This document shows positions 53,150 through 62,134 of a stretch of 64,000 bases of DNA, piece by piece (the stretch's first letter is position 1; the number at the start of each line of letters is the position of its first letter). The notes beneath the pieces were generated by a model. The model did not search any database, was not told the origin of the DNA, and was given only the letters and a program-made list of their open reading frames with translations. The stretch spans positions 2,046,001 through 2,110,000 of the forward strand of contig CANLNT010000001.1 in assembly GCA_947492825.1 (NCBI GenBank), given 5' to 3'. The stretch is from an uncultured Paracoccaceae bacterium. Lineage in GTDB: Bacteria > Pseudomonadota > Alphaproteobacteria > Rhodobacterales > Rhodobacteraceae. The translations under genes and the position numbers were made by a program.

Positions 53150-53494
53150 CTAAAGGTCGTGAAACAGATAAAAGGTGTTCCCATAGGGATCGGCAACCGT
53201 GAATTGCCGCAATCCCCAAGGTGTGTCGGCAACAGGCTCTATGATCGTTGCGCCGCAACCTTTCAAATCAGCAAAGGTTGCATCAACGTCGTCGACAAAC
53301 ACCCAGAAGGTCCCTCCGGTCTTGACCGCGTCGGCCTGCCGCAAGAATAGCGCACAATCTCCGCGTGACACCGCGCCAATGCGACCTGCCGTGTTGTGCC
53401 AGCCGATCTTGAACCCCAGATGGTCTCGGTAATAGGCCTGCGCTGCCGCGACATCCGGCACCGAAAGTTCTGGTGTTGCTGGGGCAAAGTGCAT
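53150..53494 (-). CDS. VOC family (glyoxalase/bleomycin-resistance-like) protein
   Basis: 114 residues with two beta-alpha-beta-beta-beta units: PELSVPDVAAAQAYYRDHLGFKIGW and FVDDVDATFADLKGCGATIIEPV ... QFTVADPYGNTFYLF. The terminal F-x-V-x-D-P-x-G-N-x-F pattern is the common VOC ending. Metal ligands cannot be assigned reliably, and the substrate is unknown. ATG 53494 follows AAAGGG with about 8 bases. Confidence 0.85.
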   Translation of the reverse strand: MHFAPATPELSVPDVAAAQAYYRDHLGFKIGWHNTAGRIGAVSRGDCALFLRQADAVKTGGTFWVFVDDVDATFADLKGCGATIIEPVADTPWGLRQFTVADPYGNTFYLFHDL

Positions 53495-53514
53495 CACAAT
53501 TTCCCTTTGCTTTG

Positions 53515-54147
53515 TCAGGACGGTTTGGACTGCAGGGTCAACCGCGCCGCAAGACGCAGAGCGTGGCTTGCATCCCTTGCAACCGCTGGCATCACAGGAT
53601 CATAGGCAGCGCGCACCACATCCGCCACATCGGGGCGCAAAACGGTTGTGTCATTGACCACCGCCAGCGGTGACGTGTCGGCAAATGCTCGGTCTGACCA
53701 CAGCAGAATTGTCTGCACGGCCTGTGACAGGGCCAGCGTGTCGGCGCTGACCGCCGCCAGATGGTCGTCATAGCGCAGGAAAACAAAGGCCGCCTTGATC
53801 GCGCCCGCCTCATCAAAGCGGAAAATCCGGTATTGATTGGCCTGTGCCGCTTTCAGCCGCCCGACCAGCGGTCCAAGGTCTGGCACCAATTGATCCAGAT
53901 GCGGCACTTGGGGCAGTTCATCCCAGTCCTGACAGAAGAACACCATAAGATTGGCACCCAGTTCCGGGTCGGTCTCGGCCATCTGATGCCCGGCAAGTGT
54001 GACCACCGCCTCGATCGCGCCTTTGAAGACGCCCAGCGTCGCTTCGTCCACGCCAAAGACTACAGGCGCGATTGGCCGTGCCCAGCGCGCACAGACATAT
54101 TGCCCGTCACTGCGCGTAAACAGCGCCTCTATCTCGCTTGCGTCCAT
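53515..54147 (-). CDS. Conserved hypothetical protein
   Basis: 210 residues, soluble, without a motif I recognise. Parts such as RSDGQYVCARWARPIAPVVFGVDEATL and the acidic ANLMVFFCQDWDELPQVPHLDQL look well conserved in type. No signal peptide or helix is seen. The ATG directly abuts a copy of the dispersed intergenic repeat (54148-54181), so the repeat supplies its ribosome-binding region (AGAAGAAG). It lies between ruvB and the VOC gene. Confidence 0.8.
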   Translation of the reverse strand: MDASEIEALFTRSDGQYVCARWARPIAPVVFGVDEATLGVFKGAIEAVVTLAGHQMAETDPELGANLMVFFCQDWDELPQVPHLDQLVPDLGPLVGRLKAAQANQYRIFRFDEAGAIKAAFVFLRYDDHLAAVSADTLALSQAVQTILLWSDRAFADTSPLAVVNDTTVLRPDVADVVRAAYDPVMPAVARDASHALRLAARLTLQSKPS

Positions 54148-54181
54148 CTTCTTCTGGCCTCAAAAAATCCCCGCCGGAGGC
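54148..54181 (-). repeat. Dispersed intergenic repeat, copy C, abutting a start codon
   Basis: On the minus strand CCTCCGGCGGGGAT, a T run and GGCCAGAAGAAG, nearly identical to copy A at 23786. The copy begins 7 bases after the ruvB stop and its last base touches the ATG of the next gene. Confidence 0.75.
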
Positions 54182-54188
54182 ATCCGAC

Positions 54189-55211
54189 CTATGCACCGAA
54201 TAAATCGGTCTGATCCTTGGGCGCGTCCAGCCCCAAATGCGCCCAGGCCTTGGCGGCCAGCATCCGCCCGCGCGGGGTGCGTTGGATCAGCCCCTGCTGC
54301 AGCAAATAGGGTTCTATCACATCTTCAAGGCTGTCGCGGCTTTCTGACAGAGCTGCACTCAGCGTCTCAACCCCAACCGGACCACCACCATAGCTTTCAG
54401 CGATCAGCCGCAGATAGCGGCGATCGGCATTATCCAACCCCAGATCATCAACGCCCAACCGTGTCAGCGCCCGGTCCGCAATCGCCTGCGTCACCGTGCC
54501 GTCGCCCTCGACCACGGCGAAATCGACCACGCGCCGCAGCAACCGTCCGGCGATCCTTGGGGTGCCGCGGGCCCGCCTGGCAATCTCGCGCGCGCCGCCG
54601 TCTTCGGCGGGCGCACCCATCAGCCGCGCGCCGCGCGTGACAATCTCGTGCAACTCGTCCTGTGTGTAGAATTCAAGACGTGTCGGAATGCCAAAGCGGT
54701 CGCGTAGCGGTGTGGTCAACAACCCCATGCGCGTCGTGGCACCCACAAGCGTAAAGGGCTGTAATTCGATCCGCACCGTGCGCGCGGCGGGGCCCTCGCC
54801 GATCACCAGATCAAGCTCAAAATCCTCTAGCGCCGGGTATAGCACCTCTTCCACCGCCGGGTTCAGGCGGTGAATTTCGTCGATGAACAACACATCGCGC
54901 GCTTCCAGATTTGTCAGAATCGCCGCGAGATCCCCCGCCTTGGCCAGCACTGGCCCGCTGGTCATGCGGAAATTCACACCCAACTCGCGCGCCATGATCT
55001 GCGCCAATGTGGTTTTGCCCAGGCCAGGGGGGCCGTGAAAAAGCGTGTGGTCCATCGCCTCGCCCCGACGACGTGCGCTTTCGATAAAGACCTTCAGATT
55101 TGCCCGTGCCGCCTTTTGCCCGATGAATTCATCAAGCTGCTGTGGTCGCAAGGCGCGGTCGCCATCTTCGGCTTGCCGCTCGGGGCGCAATGTAGGATCG
55201 GGTTCGCTCAT
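54189..55211 (-). CDS. ruvB: Holliday junction DNA helicase RuvB
   Basis: 340 residues, AAA+ motor that drives branch migration with RuvA. Walker A GPPGLGKT is at 60-67, Walker [11 protein letters not shown] with sensor residues follows, and the C-terminal winged helix ends [16 protein letters not shown]. It is the last of the ruvCAB set and follows ruvA after 45 bp. Confidence 0.98.
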   Translation of the reverse strand: MSEPDPTLRPERQAEDGDRALRPQQLDEFIGQKAARANLKVFIESARRRGEAMDHTLFHGPPGLGKTTLAQIMARELGVNFRMTSGPVLAKAGDLAAILTNLEARDVLFIDEIHRLNPAVEEVLYPALEDFELDLVIGEGPAARTVRIELQPFTLVGATTRMGLLTTPLRDRFGIPTRLEFYTQDELHEIVTRGARLMGAPAEDGGAREIARRARGTPRIAGRLLRRVVDFAVVEGDGTVTQAIADRALTRLGVDDLGLDNADRRYLRLIAESYGGGPVGVETLSAALSESRDSLEDVIEPYLLQQGLIQRTPRGRMLAAKAWAHLGLDAPKDQTDLFGA

Positions 55212-55256
55212 GTGGGCTCCGCGCGAAGAGGGACGATAGGACCGATGAGCACTCCC

Positions 55257-55913
55257 CTACCCCTTTGGTGCCAAGAGCTTCAAGGCCGCGCGGATCAGCG
55301 CAGAGGTGTCAGCCTCCGGCTCTGCCCCCATCGCTTCGGCCACAGCCCCTGCCGCGTCACCGGGCGCATAGCCCAGATTGCCAAGGGCCGACAGCGCCTC
55401 GGCCTGTGCGGGATTGCCCTTGGGCGCGGGCGCGCGACGCGCAGGGGCGGGTTCATTGTCGATCACTTCGTCGCCGGTCGCCGCCGCCACGGTGCCGCCC
55501 ATCGCCATCACGCCGGGGGCCTTGTCCTTGAGTTCCAAAATGACCTTCTGCGCGGTTTTCGGACCGACGCCCTTCGCCTTGGCAATCGCGTTCCAATCGC
55601 CAAGCGCAATTGCGCGGCTGACACCGTCAGCACCCAGTGCGCCCAGGATCGACATCGACGCCTTGGCCCCGATCCCCTGCACCGACATCAACAAGCGATG
55701 CCATTCCTTTTCGACCAGCGTGGTGAACCCAAAAAGCTGCAAGTTCGTCTCTTGCACCAAAAGATCAGTATAAAGTGCCACCGCCTCGCCATTGGCAGGC
55801 AGGCCCGCCATGACGCGGTTGCTGACGTAGATCACATAGCCAACGCCGCGCACGTCGATCAGCACGTGATCGGTGCTGCGGTATTCCAGCCGCCCTGCGA
55901 TCCGCCCAATCAT
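55257..55913 (-). CDS. ruvA: Holliday junction DNA-binding protein RuvA
   Basis: 218 residues, tetrameric junction-binding subunit. OB fold ([29 protein letters not shown]), tandem helix-hairpin-helix motifs ([43 protein letters not shown]) and a C-terminal domain III ([19 protein letters not shown]) that contacts RuvB. The start at 55913 gives the family start; it overlaps the ruvC stop by 4 bp (ATGA). Confidence 0.98.
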   Translation of the reverse strand: MIGRIAGRLEYRSTDHVLIDVRGVGYVIYVSNRVMAGLPANGEAVALYTDLLVQETNLQLFGFTTLVEKEWHRLLMSVQGIGAKASMSILGALGADGVSRAIALGDWNAIAKAKGVGPKTAQKVILELKDKAPGVMAMGGTVAAATGDEVIDNEPAPARRAPAPKGNPAQAEALSALGNLGYAPGDAAGAVAEAMGAEPEADTSALIRAALKLLAPKG

Positions 55914-56416
55914 GCGCTGGCCTTTGAAAGTGCGGCCGCCAGCGTGCCCGCCGATTGCAGATGGTGCGCGTGACAAATGGCAATTGCCAGCGCGTCTGCC
56001 GCATCCGGGCCGGCAACCTTGCAGCCCGGCAGTTGAAGCTGCACCATATGCAGGATTTGCCGCTTGTCGGCATGGCCCACGCCCACAACCGCCTTTTTGA
56101 CCGCGTTGGGCGCGTATTCCCCAACCCGCAGCCCAGCTTGCGCCACCGCGAGCATCGCAACGCCGCGCGCCTGACCCAGTTTCAGCGTGCCCGCGCCGTC
56201 CTTGTTCACAAAGGTCTGCTCGATGGCCGCCGCATCCGGGGCATGAGACGCCAAAACATCGGTCAGGGCCAGATGCAAAGACAGCAATCGGTCCGAGAGC
56301 GCCTCTCCCTCACCGTGACACACACCGTTGGCAATATGTGAAATGCGGCTGCCAGAGACCGCGATGATCCCCCAACCCATATTGCGCAGACCGGGATCAA
56401 TCCCCACAACGCGCAT
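55910..56416 (-). CDS. ruvC: Holliday junction resolvase RuvC
   Basis: 168 residues, dimeric RNase H-fold endonuclease that cuts the junction. The first catalytic Asp is D7 ([14 protein letters not shown]), with Glu in [12 protein letters not shown] and the final acidic pair in [16 protein letters not shown]. It is the first gene of the ruvCAB run and diverges from the unknown gene at 56555. Confidence 0.97.
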   Translation of the reverse strand: MRVVGIDPGLRNMGWGIIAVSGSRISHIANGVCHGEGEALSDRLLSLHLALTDVLASHAPDAAAIEQTFVNKDGAGTLKLGQARGVAMLAVAQAGLRVGEYAPNAVKKAVVGVGHADKRQILHMVQLQLPGCKVAGPDAADALAIAICHAHHLQSAGTLAAALSKASA

Positions 56417-56554
56417 TGCTTACCCCTGCTCTGTCTTGTTCTTGCGCCATTGCTAGCACAAAACGCGAACATCCGCCAAGGGCTTTGCGATCCCGTGGTC
56501 GCGGCCTAACATACCGCCATTGTTTATGCGATTTGCTACCTGAAAGGACCCAGC

Positions 56555-57007
56555 ATGGCCGATTTCGCCAATTCCCTCACCAGTTTTCTTGTCAAAAAGG
56601 GCGTTTCGCCTGCTGCTGCAGGAAGTGCTGCCAATCTGGTCATGAAGCGTGGCTTGATGAAACAGCCCTATACGGCCAACGAACTTAAGCTTTTGACTGT
56701 TTTTCTGGACACACCCGAAGCAATGAGCCTCAAGAACGGTGCGGAAGCAAAGAAATACGGTGTCGAGTTGACCAATGCGACCGTCTCGGATCTGCGCACC
56801 GAACAGCTAAACAATGGTGCCGCCGCACCTGCTGCCTTTGGCACCGAACCCCGTCAGACGGGCTATAGACCCCGCCCGGTTATCGTCACATCGTATTCTA
56901 CAGCCGGGTCACCTTCGGACGATGCTGTCCGGGATATCGTCAACGCCATTTCAAGCAATCAACCGCTGCGCACCGCAGAGGCAAAGTCGATTGCGCCACA
57001 GGGATAA
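56555..57007 (+). CDS. Hypothetical protein, no family recognised
   Basis: 150 residues, probably soluble. The first 70 residues are helical (LTSFLVKKGVSPAAAGSAANLVMKRGLMKQPYTANELKLLTVFL), resembling a small helical DNA- or protein-binding module. Then comes a low-complexity, proline-rich part with charged tail (EPRQTGYRPRPVIVTSYSTAGSPSDDAVRDIVNAI). AAAGGA lies 9 bases before the ATG, so translation is likely. Function unknown. Confidence 0.65.
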   Translation: MADFANSLTSFLVKKGVSPAAAGSAANLVMKRGLMKQPYTANELKLLTVFLDTPEAMSLKNGAEAKKYGVELTNATVSDLRTEQLNNGAAAPAAFGTEPRQTGYRPRPVIVTSYSTAGSPSDDAVRDIVNAISSNQPLRTAEAKSIAPQG

Positions 57008-57072
57008 AGAAAGGCAAATCCGTCGCCACATAGATCAAAAGCGACCTCGCCTAACCTCTTGTTTCACAATGA

Positions 57073-57094
57073 CTTAAGGTTAACCGTGCTTAAG
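57073..57094. promoter_or_regulatory. Cluster of TTAA half-sites upstream of the DUF1127 gene
   Basis: CTTAAG, GTTAAC and CTTAAG are lined up within 22 bp, with the TTAA cores 6 and 10 bp apart. TTAA pairs are the base of CtrA sites (TTAA-N7-TTAA) in alphaproteobacteria, but the spacing here differs (N6), so binding is only a possibility. Confidence 0.35.
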
Positions 57095-57221
57095 AAATAG
57101 TCATTCTGAAAATGCATAGAAGCTATGCAGAAATAGTGCTGGTGAAGTGTGATCGCCACTCCTATTTGCGCCTCATGAACTTCACGCTGCACAGCAGCAC
57201 CTAAACTTGAGGAGCACGCCC

Positions 57222-57428
57222 ATGGCCGCTTTTGACACCACCCGCCCAACTGCCGTGATCTCGGCTGGTTCCATCACACGTTTCGCCACCAACCTTGTTG
57301 GTGCCGTCACAACCTGGAACGATGCGCGCATCACGCGCAAATCCCTGTCCAAGCTCAGCGCACGCGAGCTGGACGACATCGGTCTGTCCTTTGGTGACAT
57401 TGACACGGTGTCACGCCGCACGTTCTGA
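57222..57428 (+). CDS. DUF1127 domain protein
   Basis: 68 residues. The C-terminal half has the DUF1127 pattern (TRKSLSKLSARELDDIGLSFGDIDTVSRRTF), seen in many small Rhodobacterales and Rhizobiales proteins, some of which affect RNA decay or phosphate and stress responses. ATG 57222 has GAGGAG 8 bases before it. The gene has its own terminator and a 214-bp leader region, which suggests that it is regulated and well expressed. Confidence 0.85.
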   Translation: MAAFDTTRPTAVISAGSITRFATNLVGAVTTWNDARITRKSLSKLSARELDDIGLSFGDIDTVSRRTF

Positions 57429-57447
57429 TCCCTCCCTTCAGACGTAC

Positions 57448-57485
57448 AAAGGCCGCGCCTCGAGCATATCGGGCGCGGCCTTTTT
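57448..57485 (+). terminator. Terminator after the DUF1127 gene
   Basis: AAAGGCCGCGCC and GGCGCGGCCTTT form a perfect 12-bp stem around a 12-base loop; the T run continues to 57485. Confidence 0.9.
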
Positions 57486-57589
57486 GTGTCTGATGCGCAG
57501 TTTGGGTTTCAGGTCAATCAAACGCGCAAAGACCACACCCCCGACAGGGTGCGGCCAATGCACATAGCAATGTGCCGGTCAAAACTGTT

Positions 57590-57934
57590 TTACAGTCCGA
57601 TGCTTTGCAACACTTGTGCGACGGCCAATGTGGCGGGGTCAGCTTGCATGATCCAGGCGCCAGCCTTTTCGATCAGCGTGCCCTCGGCCAGCTTGCCCAC
57701 ACGTTCGGCATAGGTCGTTTCGCCCAGGGATGCATAAATGTAGCCCTTGAACAGAAACGCTGTGCCGACCATCAGGATCAGACCGCGCAGCGGGAATTTC
57801 GGATTGTAGATACGCGGTTGCGCCTGGATCAGACCGTTACCATCAACACGGTAGGTCACGCCATTTGCCATGCGCTGATGGCTCTTGACGATCCGGCGAA
57901 GCCGCTTTTCAAAGGGTGCCTGAGCGAGTCCCAT
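57590..57934 (-). CDS. Conserved small membrane protein, unknown
   Basis: 114 residues. A basic N-terminal part (FEKRLRRIVKSHQRMANGVTYRVDGNGLIQAQPR) is followed by one hydrophobic helix near residues 50-68 (LRGLILMVGTAFLFKGYIYA) and a soluble tail. I do not recognise a family, though this size and layout is common for Rhodobacteraceae hypotheticals. It sits 107 bp after prmA on the same strand. Confidence 0.75.
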   Translation of the reverse strand: MGLAQAPFEKRLRRIVKSHQRMANGVTYRVDGNGLIQAQPRIYNPKFPLRGLILMVGTAFLFKGYIYASLGETTYAERVGKLAEGTLIEKAGAWIMQADPATLAVAQVLQSIGL

Positions 57935-58041
57935 TGTTCTCTCCAGTTAAAGCCCCCACTTCAACTTTTCACGTACTCTAACGTCGCCCCAGAATGTGGC
58001 AAAATTTGGGCAAACCGCTGAAACTGAGGCATTTTAACGAT

Positions 58042-58917
58042 CTATCCGGCGGATTTGATTAAAGTCAGCGTGGTCCAGTCAACAATGCTGATCCGGGCAA
58101 TCTCATTGAAGCCGAAACGTGCATAATGGGCGGCCACGTCATCTGCCTGCTCGTTCAAAATGCCCGAAAGAATCGCGTGGCCGCCGGATGTGGTCGATGC
58201 GGCCATGTCCTTGGCGATCGCCACCAGCGGTCCTTTGAGGATATTGGCAAAAACCAGATCATAGGGCGCGCGTGAGGTCAGAGCTGCGGCGTCAAAGCCT
58301 GCGGCCACAACGCAGTCAACGCGGTTCGACAGATCATTGGCCGTCACATTGGCCGCCGCCACGTCCACGGCAACGGGATCAATGTCGCTGGCGACAATCG
58401 GCGCGTCCGTGACATGGGCCGCGGCCATCGCCAGCACAGCCGTACCACAGCCGATGTCGGCCACATTGGTCAGTGGCACCCCATCCGTAACAAGCGCGTC
58501 CAAGGCCTGCAGGCAGCCCAGCGTCGTGCCGTGATGACCAGTGCCAAAGGCCATCGCCGCCTCGATCAGCAAGGGGATCTTGTCAGCCGGCACCTTGTCA
58601 GTGTCATGCGCGCCGTAAACAAAAAAACGCCCCGCTGGCACTGGCGGCAATTCGCGCTGAACTTTGGCGACCCAATCCTGATCTGGCACTTCAGAGACAG
58701 TGAAATCCTTGACCCCGTGCAAAGCGGCCAACACCGCCAAACCGGCCTGATCGGGTGCATCGGTGAAATAGGCACCGACCTCCCACAGACCTGATCCGTC
58801 TTCGACCTCGAACACGCCAATCCCCGTGGGTTCGGGCACCAGCGCCTCTAGCGCCTCGGCCAGGGCATCTGCGGTGTCCTGGCCGGTCATGGTGGTCAAT
58901 GCGGTATAGGTGGTCAT
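58042..58917 (-). CDS. prmA: Ribosomal protein L11 methyltransferase
   Basis: 291 residues. PrmA trimethylates several amino groups of L11. The N-terminal substrate-recognition domain (about 1-95) is followed by the SAM-binding Rossmann domain: MAFGTGHHGTTLGCLQAL, NVADIGCGTAVLAMAAA and DIDPVAVDVAAANV. It lies 55 bp after msrA and is probably co-transcribed with it. Confidence 0.94.
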   Translation of the reverse strand: MTTYTALTTMTGQDTADALAEALEALVPEPTGIGVFEVEDGSGLWEVGAYFTDAPDQAGLAVLAALHGVKDFTVSEVPDQDWVAKVQRELPPVPAGRFFVYGAHDTDKVPADKIPLLIEAAMAFGTGHHGTTLGCLQALDALVTDGVPLTNVADIGCGTAVLAMAAAHVTDAPIVASDIDPVAVDVAAANVTANDLSNRVDCVVAAGFDAAALTSRAPYDLVFANILKGPLVAIAKDMAASTTSGGHAILSGILNEQADDVAAHYARFGFNEIARISIVDWTTLTLIKSAG

Positions 58918-58972
58918 CGGGGCAACTCCATCTCGTTGCCCCGCGCCTATGCTGTCAGTCGTGTTTCGTCAA

Positions 58973-59620
58973 TCAGACGCCGACGCCAATCGGGCAGGTC
59001 ACGCCGGTGCCGCCGATCCCGCAATAGCCGTTGGGGTTTTTGGCAAGGTATTGCTGGTGATAATCTTCGGCAAAGTAATAGGCGGGTGCCGCCACAATCT
59101 CTGTCGTGATTGCACCATATCCGGCCTTGGACAGGCGCGGTGCGAACATGGTTTTGCTGGCCTCGGCGGCGGTCTTCTGCGCATCCGAATAGGTGTAGAT
59201 GCCAGATCGGTACTGCGTGCCGCGATCGTTGCCCTGCCGCATCCCTTGGGTCGGATCGTGCCCTTCCCAGAAGACCTGCAACAGCGTCTCATAACTGATC
59301 TTGGCGGGGTCAAAGACCACACGCACGACCTCATTGTGGCCGGTTTTGCCGCTGCACACCTCTTCATAAGTGGCATTGGGCGTATAGCCGCCCGCATAGC
59401 CCACGGATGTGGAATAGACGCCATCAAGTTTCCAGAACATCCGTTCCACGCCCCAGAAGCAGCCCATGCCGAACATCGCGACCTCCATGCCGTCGGGCAC
59501 GTCTTTCAGCGGGGTATCGAGTACGAAATGCGTGGTCGCCGTGGGGATCGCGGCATCGCGGCCCGGCAGGGCGGTATCAGCAGAGATCATGTCGGACTTG
59601 TCGCGGAACATTGAGAACAT
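58973..59620 (-). CDS. msrA: Peptide methionine sulfoxide reductase MsrA
   Basis: 215 residues. MsrA repairs S-methionine sulfoxide in proteins. The catalytic motif GCFWG lies in [15 protein letters not shown] near residue 53, followed by SVGYAGG and the conserved [29 protein letters not shown]. The end has a conserved C near C-terminal region ([13 protein letters not shown]) that may serve as resolving cysteine. It follows the transporter gene by 54 bp. Confidence 0.95.
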   Translation of the reverse strand: MFSMFRDKSDMISADTALPGRDAAIPTATTHFVLDTPLKDVPDGMEVAMFGMGCFWGVERMFWKLDGVYSTSVGYAGGYTPNATYEEVCSGKTGHNEVVRVVFDPAKISYETLLQVFWEGHDPTQGMRQGNDRGTQYRSGIYTYSDAQKTAAEASKTMFAPRLSKAGYGAITTEIVAAPAYYFAEDYHQQYLAKNPNGYCGIGGTGVTCPIGVGV

Positions 59621-59674
59621 CAGCGGCTCCTTTGCTGTGGATACTCCGGATATAGGGCGCGCACCGGGCGCTTT

Positions 59675-60904
59675 CTACTCTGCCGGGGCGGCGATCACGC
59701 GATTGAGACGGGTTTCATACCCCGGCACCGGATGACGCGGGATCAACAATGCGAGCAAGAAAGACACGCTCGCCATGCCGGCGGCCAGCAAAAAGACCGC
59801 GCCGGGTGATGTCAGCCACAGATATCCCAAAAGCGCGGGCAGGAAGACGGCGGCGATATGGTTGATGGTAAAGGCCACAGCGGCTGTCGGTGCGATATCA
59901 CCGGGGTCAGCGATTTTCTGAAAATAGGTCTTTAGTGCCAAAGCCAGCGCAAAGAAGATATGATCGACGATATAAAGCACGGCGGCCAGCACCACGCCCC
60001 AACCAAAGAAATACAAGCCGCCATAAAGCAGGAAAATCACCGCAAGGCCCGCGTATTCGAACAACAGCGCGCGTTGCTCGCCAAAAAGCGTCACCACTTT
60101 GCCCATCACCGGGGCCACGACGATGTTGGTGATCAGGGTAATCAGATACAGCACCGTGATCTCGTGCACGTCAAAGCCGAATTTTTCGACCATCATGAAG
60201 CCTGCGAAGACCATGAAAATCTGCCGCCGCGCGCCCGCCATGAACTGCAGCGCATAGTAAAGCCAGTAGCGGCGGCGCAGCACAAAGGTTTTCAGCTGGG
60301 GATGGGGGGCTTCGAACTGCGGATAGGCGAGTAGGCAGAAGAGTGCGATCGCCACCGTGATCCCGCCCGAGATCATGTAGACAAAGGCGTAGGACAGATC
60401 CAAAGCCTCCCACGTCATGATGATCAGCACATAGGCCACAAACGTCGCGGCCGACCCTGCTGCCATCAGCCAACCGATCATTTGCGGCGCGCGGGCCTTG
60501 CTGATCCACTGAAGCTGTAGCGATTGATTGACTGTCTCGTAATAGTGGAACCCGATGGACGACAGCATGGTGAGCGTCAGAATACCCCCCATCGAAGGGA
60601 AATAGGCGGTGATCGCCGTGGCTGCGCCCAGCAGCACAAGCGACACCAGCCCCAGCACCTGTTCGCGGACAAAGATGATCAGAGCAATCACGCCAATGGC
60701 GAAGAATCCGGGGATCTCGCGCACGGTATGCAGCCAGCCAATGTCAGAGCCGTCGAAATCGCCCACTTCGATCACGAAGTTATTCAGCAGTGCCGCCCAA
60801 GTGTTGAATGCGATCGGCATCGCCAATGCCATCAGAAACAGCAAGGTGATAGGTCTGCGCCAGAAGGGCAGACTGCGGGCATCTTCCAGACGAACGATCT
60901 GCAT
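59675..60904 (-). CDS. Major facilitator superfamily transporter
   Basis: 409 residues with about 11 to 12 hydrophobic helices. It has a short cytosolic start (MQIVRLEDARSLPFWRRP) and typical MFS loops (VREQ, GKVVTLFGEQRA). Family substrate cannot be derived. It is 21 bp downstream of the flavin monooxygenase-like gene and upstream of msrA, so the three may be one transcript. Confidence 0.85.
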   Translation of the reverse strand: MQIVRLEDARSLPFWRRPITLLFLMALAMPIAFNTWAALLNNFVIEVGDFDGSDIGWLHTVREIPGFFAIGVIALIIFVREQVLGLVSLVLLGAATAITAYFPSMGGILTLTMLSSIGFHYYETVNQSLQLQWISKARAPQMIGWLMAAGSAATFVAYVLIIMTWEALDLSYAFVYMISGGITVAIALFCLLAYPQFEAPHPQLKTFVLRRRYWLYYALQFMAGARRQIFMVFAGFMMVEKFGFDVHEITVLYLITLITNIVVAPVMGKVVTLFGEQRALLFEYAGLAVIFLLYGGLYFFGWGVVLAAVLYIVDHIFFALALALKTYFQKIADPGDIAPTAAVAFTINHIAAVFLPALLGYLWLTSPGAVFLLAAGMASVSFLLALLIPRHPVPGYETRLNRVIAAPAE

Positions 60905-60925
60905 AGCCCCGGCTTACGCCTATCG

Positions 60926-62053
60926 TCAGGCGGTGGCGAGCGAAAAGCGCGCGGCGGCATCCGCGGCAATCGCCAGCGACTCGCGGCCAGTGGTGAAAAG
61001 CTGACCGTCGGGTGAAACGCGGAACGAGCAAAAGTAAAGACCGGGGGCCGCCGTGGCCGCGCCGCTGATCGTAGGCTTGCCATCATCCGTCAACGCGGGA
61101 CTGTCGCCCAGCAACGGGCGCAGGTCGACATTGTAGCCCGTGGCCGCGATCACGGCATCAAAGGGCGCGGCACTGTCGTCAGCGAATGTCACACCGTCCT
61201 GCGTGAATGTCGCGATCCCCGGCTTTATGGCGATCTGCCCGGCCTTGATCGCGCCCAATGTGCCGACGTCAATCAGCGGGATACGTCCATCTTCGATCAC
61301 CCGCGCACCGGGGCCTTTGCCGGTGGATTGCAGGCCGTAATCCTCTGGCTGCCCCACCGCCCAGCGCAGGATCGGTGCTGTGATCCGGTCGGCGGCCCTG
61401 TAACCCAAAAGATTGCTCAGCAATCCAAAAGAGGTGATCGGCACGCCAAACAGCTCTTTTGGCAGGATGTTCACCGGCCCGCGCTGGGACAGGGTGACGT
61501 CCACGCCCGCCTGCGCCAGATCCAGTGCGATGTCGCCGCCGGAATTGCCAAACCCCACCACCAGCACACGCTGACCGGCAAATCCTCGTGCGTTTCGGTA
61601 GCCGCTTGAATGGATGATCTGCCCGGCGAACACCTCTTGTTGCGGCCACACGGGGACATGCGGTGTGCCGTTCAGACCGGTTGCCACGACAACCACATCG
61701 GTCCGGTCCGTCCCATCGGTGTGGGTCACTCGCCACCCATCACCGTCCAGCTGGATCGTCTTGACCGCCACGCCAAAGCGTGGGGATAGGGCGTTGGCGG
61801 CGGCATAAGCCTCTAGATATGTGATCACAGCAGCCCGCGATGGATAACGGCCCACCTCTGCCGGAAATGCCATCCCCGGCAAGCCAGAGCGTCCGCGTGC
61901 CGTATGCAGTTTGAGGCAGTCGTAGTGCCCGCGCCAGCTTGATCCCACGGCGGATGCTTGTTCCAGCAAATCAACCGCGAACCCCTGACCCTTCAGCGCG
62001 GCCGCCGCTGCCAGCCCTGCAGGTCCGGCGCCTATCACAATCGCATCTGGCAT
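60926..62053 (-). CDS. FAD/NADPH-dependent monooxygenase-like oxidoreductase
   Basis: 375 residues of the flavin-containing monooxygenase (YUCCA-like) group. The FAD site GAGPAGLAAAAALKGQG is at the N-terminus and the NADPH site VVGFGNSGGDIALDLA is near the middle, separated by the aromatic W-x-x-H-Y segment (SSWRGHYDCLKLHT). A third conserved segment is VIAATGYNVDLRPLL. The substrate is unknown; oxidation of a small S- or N-compound or indole derivative is typical. ATG 62053 has GGAGG close before it, so I prefer it over 62074. Confidence 0.9.
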   Translation of the reverse strand: MPDAIVIGAGPAGLAAAAALKGQGFAVDLLEQASAVGSSWRGHYDCLKLHTARGRSGLPGMAFPAEVGRYPSRAAVITYLEAYAAANALSPRFGVAVKTIQLDGDGWRVTHTDGTDRTDVVVVATGLNGTPHVPVWPQQEVFAGQIIHSSGYRNARGFAGQRVLVVGFGNSGGDIALDLAQAGVDVTLSQRGPVNILPKELFGVPITSFGLLSNLLGYRAADRITAPILRWAVGQPEDYGLQSTGKGPGARVIEDGRIPLIDVGTLGAIKAGQIAIKPGIATFTQDGVTFADDSAAPFDAVIAATGYNVDLRPLLGDSPALTDDGKPTISGAATAAPGLYFCSFRVSPDGQLFTTGRESLAIAADAAARFSLATA

Positions 62054-62063
62054 GGGCCCTCCA

Positions 62064-62077
62064 TTGACCTGCATCAA
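62064..62077 (+). promoter_or_regulatory. FNR/FnrL-type box of the uspA promoter
   Basis: TTGACCTGCATCAA fits TTGAT-N4-ATCAA with one mismatch. A -10-like TAGAAT follows at 62100-62105; with a start near 62112 the box centre falls at -41.5, the exact class II activation position. It also lies 11 bp upstream of the divergent monooxygenase start and may affect both genes. Confidence 0.75.
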
Positions 62078-62099
62078 GGTTCTGATGCGCCGTTCCAGT

Positions 62100-62105
62100 T
62101 AGAAT
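62100..62105 (+). promoter_or_regulatory. -10 element of uspA
   Basis: TAGAAT matches TATAAT at five of six bases, 30 bases before the uspA ATG, and is correctly spaced from the FNR box. Confidence 0.55.
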
Positions 62106-62134
62106 GAAGTCATAACAGAAGGAAAGGAAAGCCG

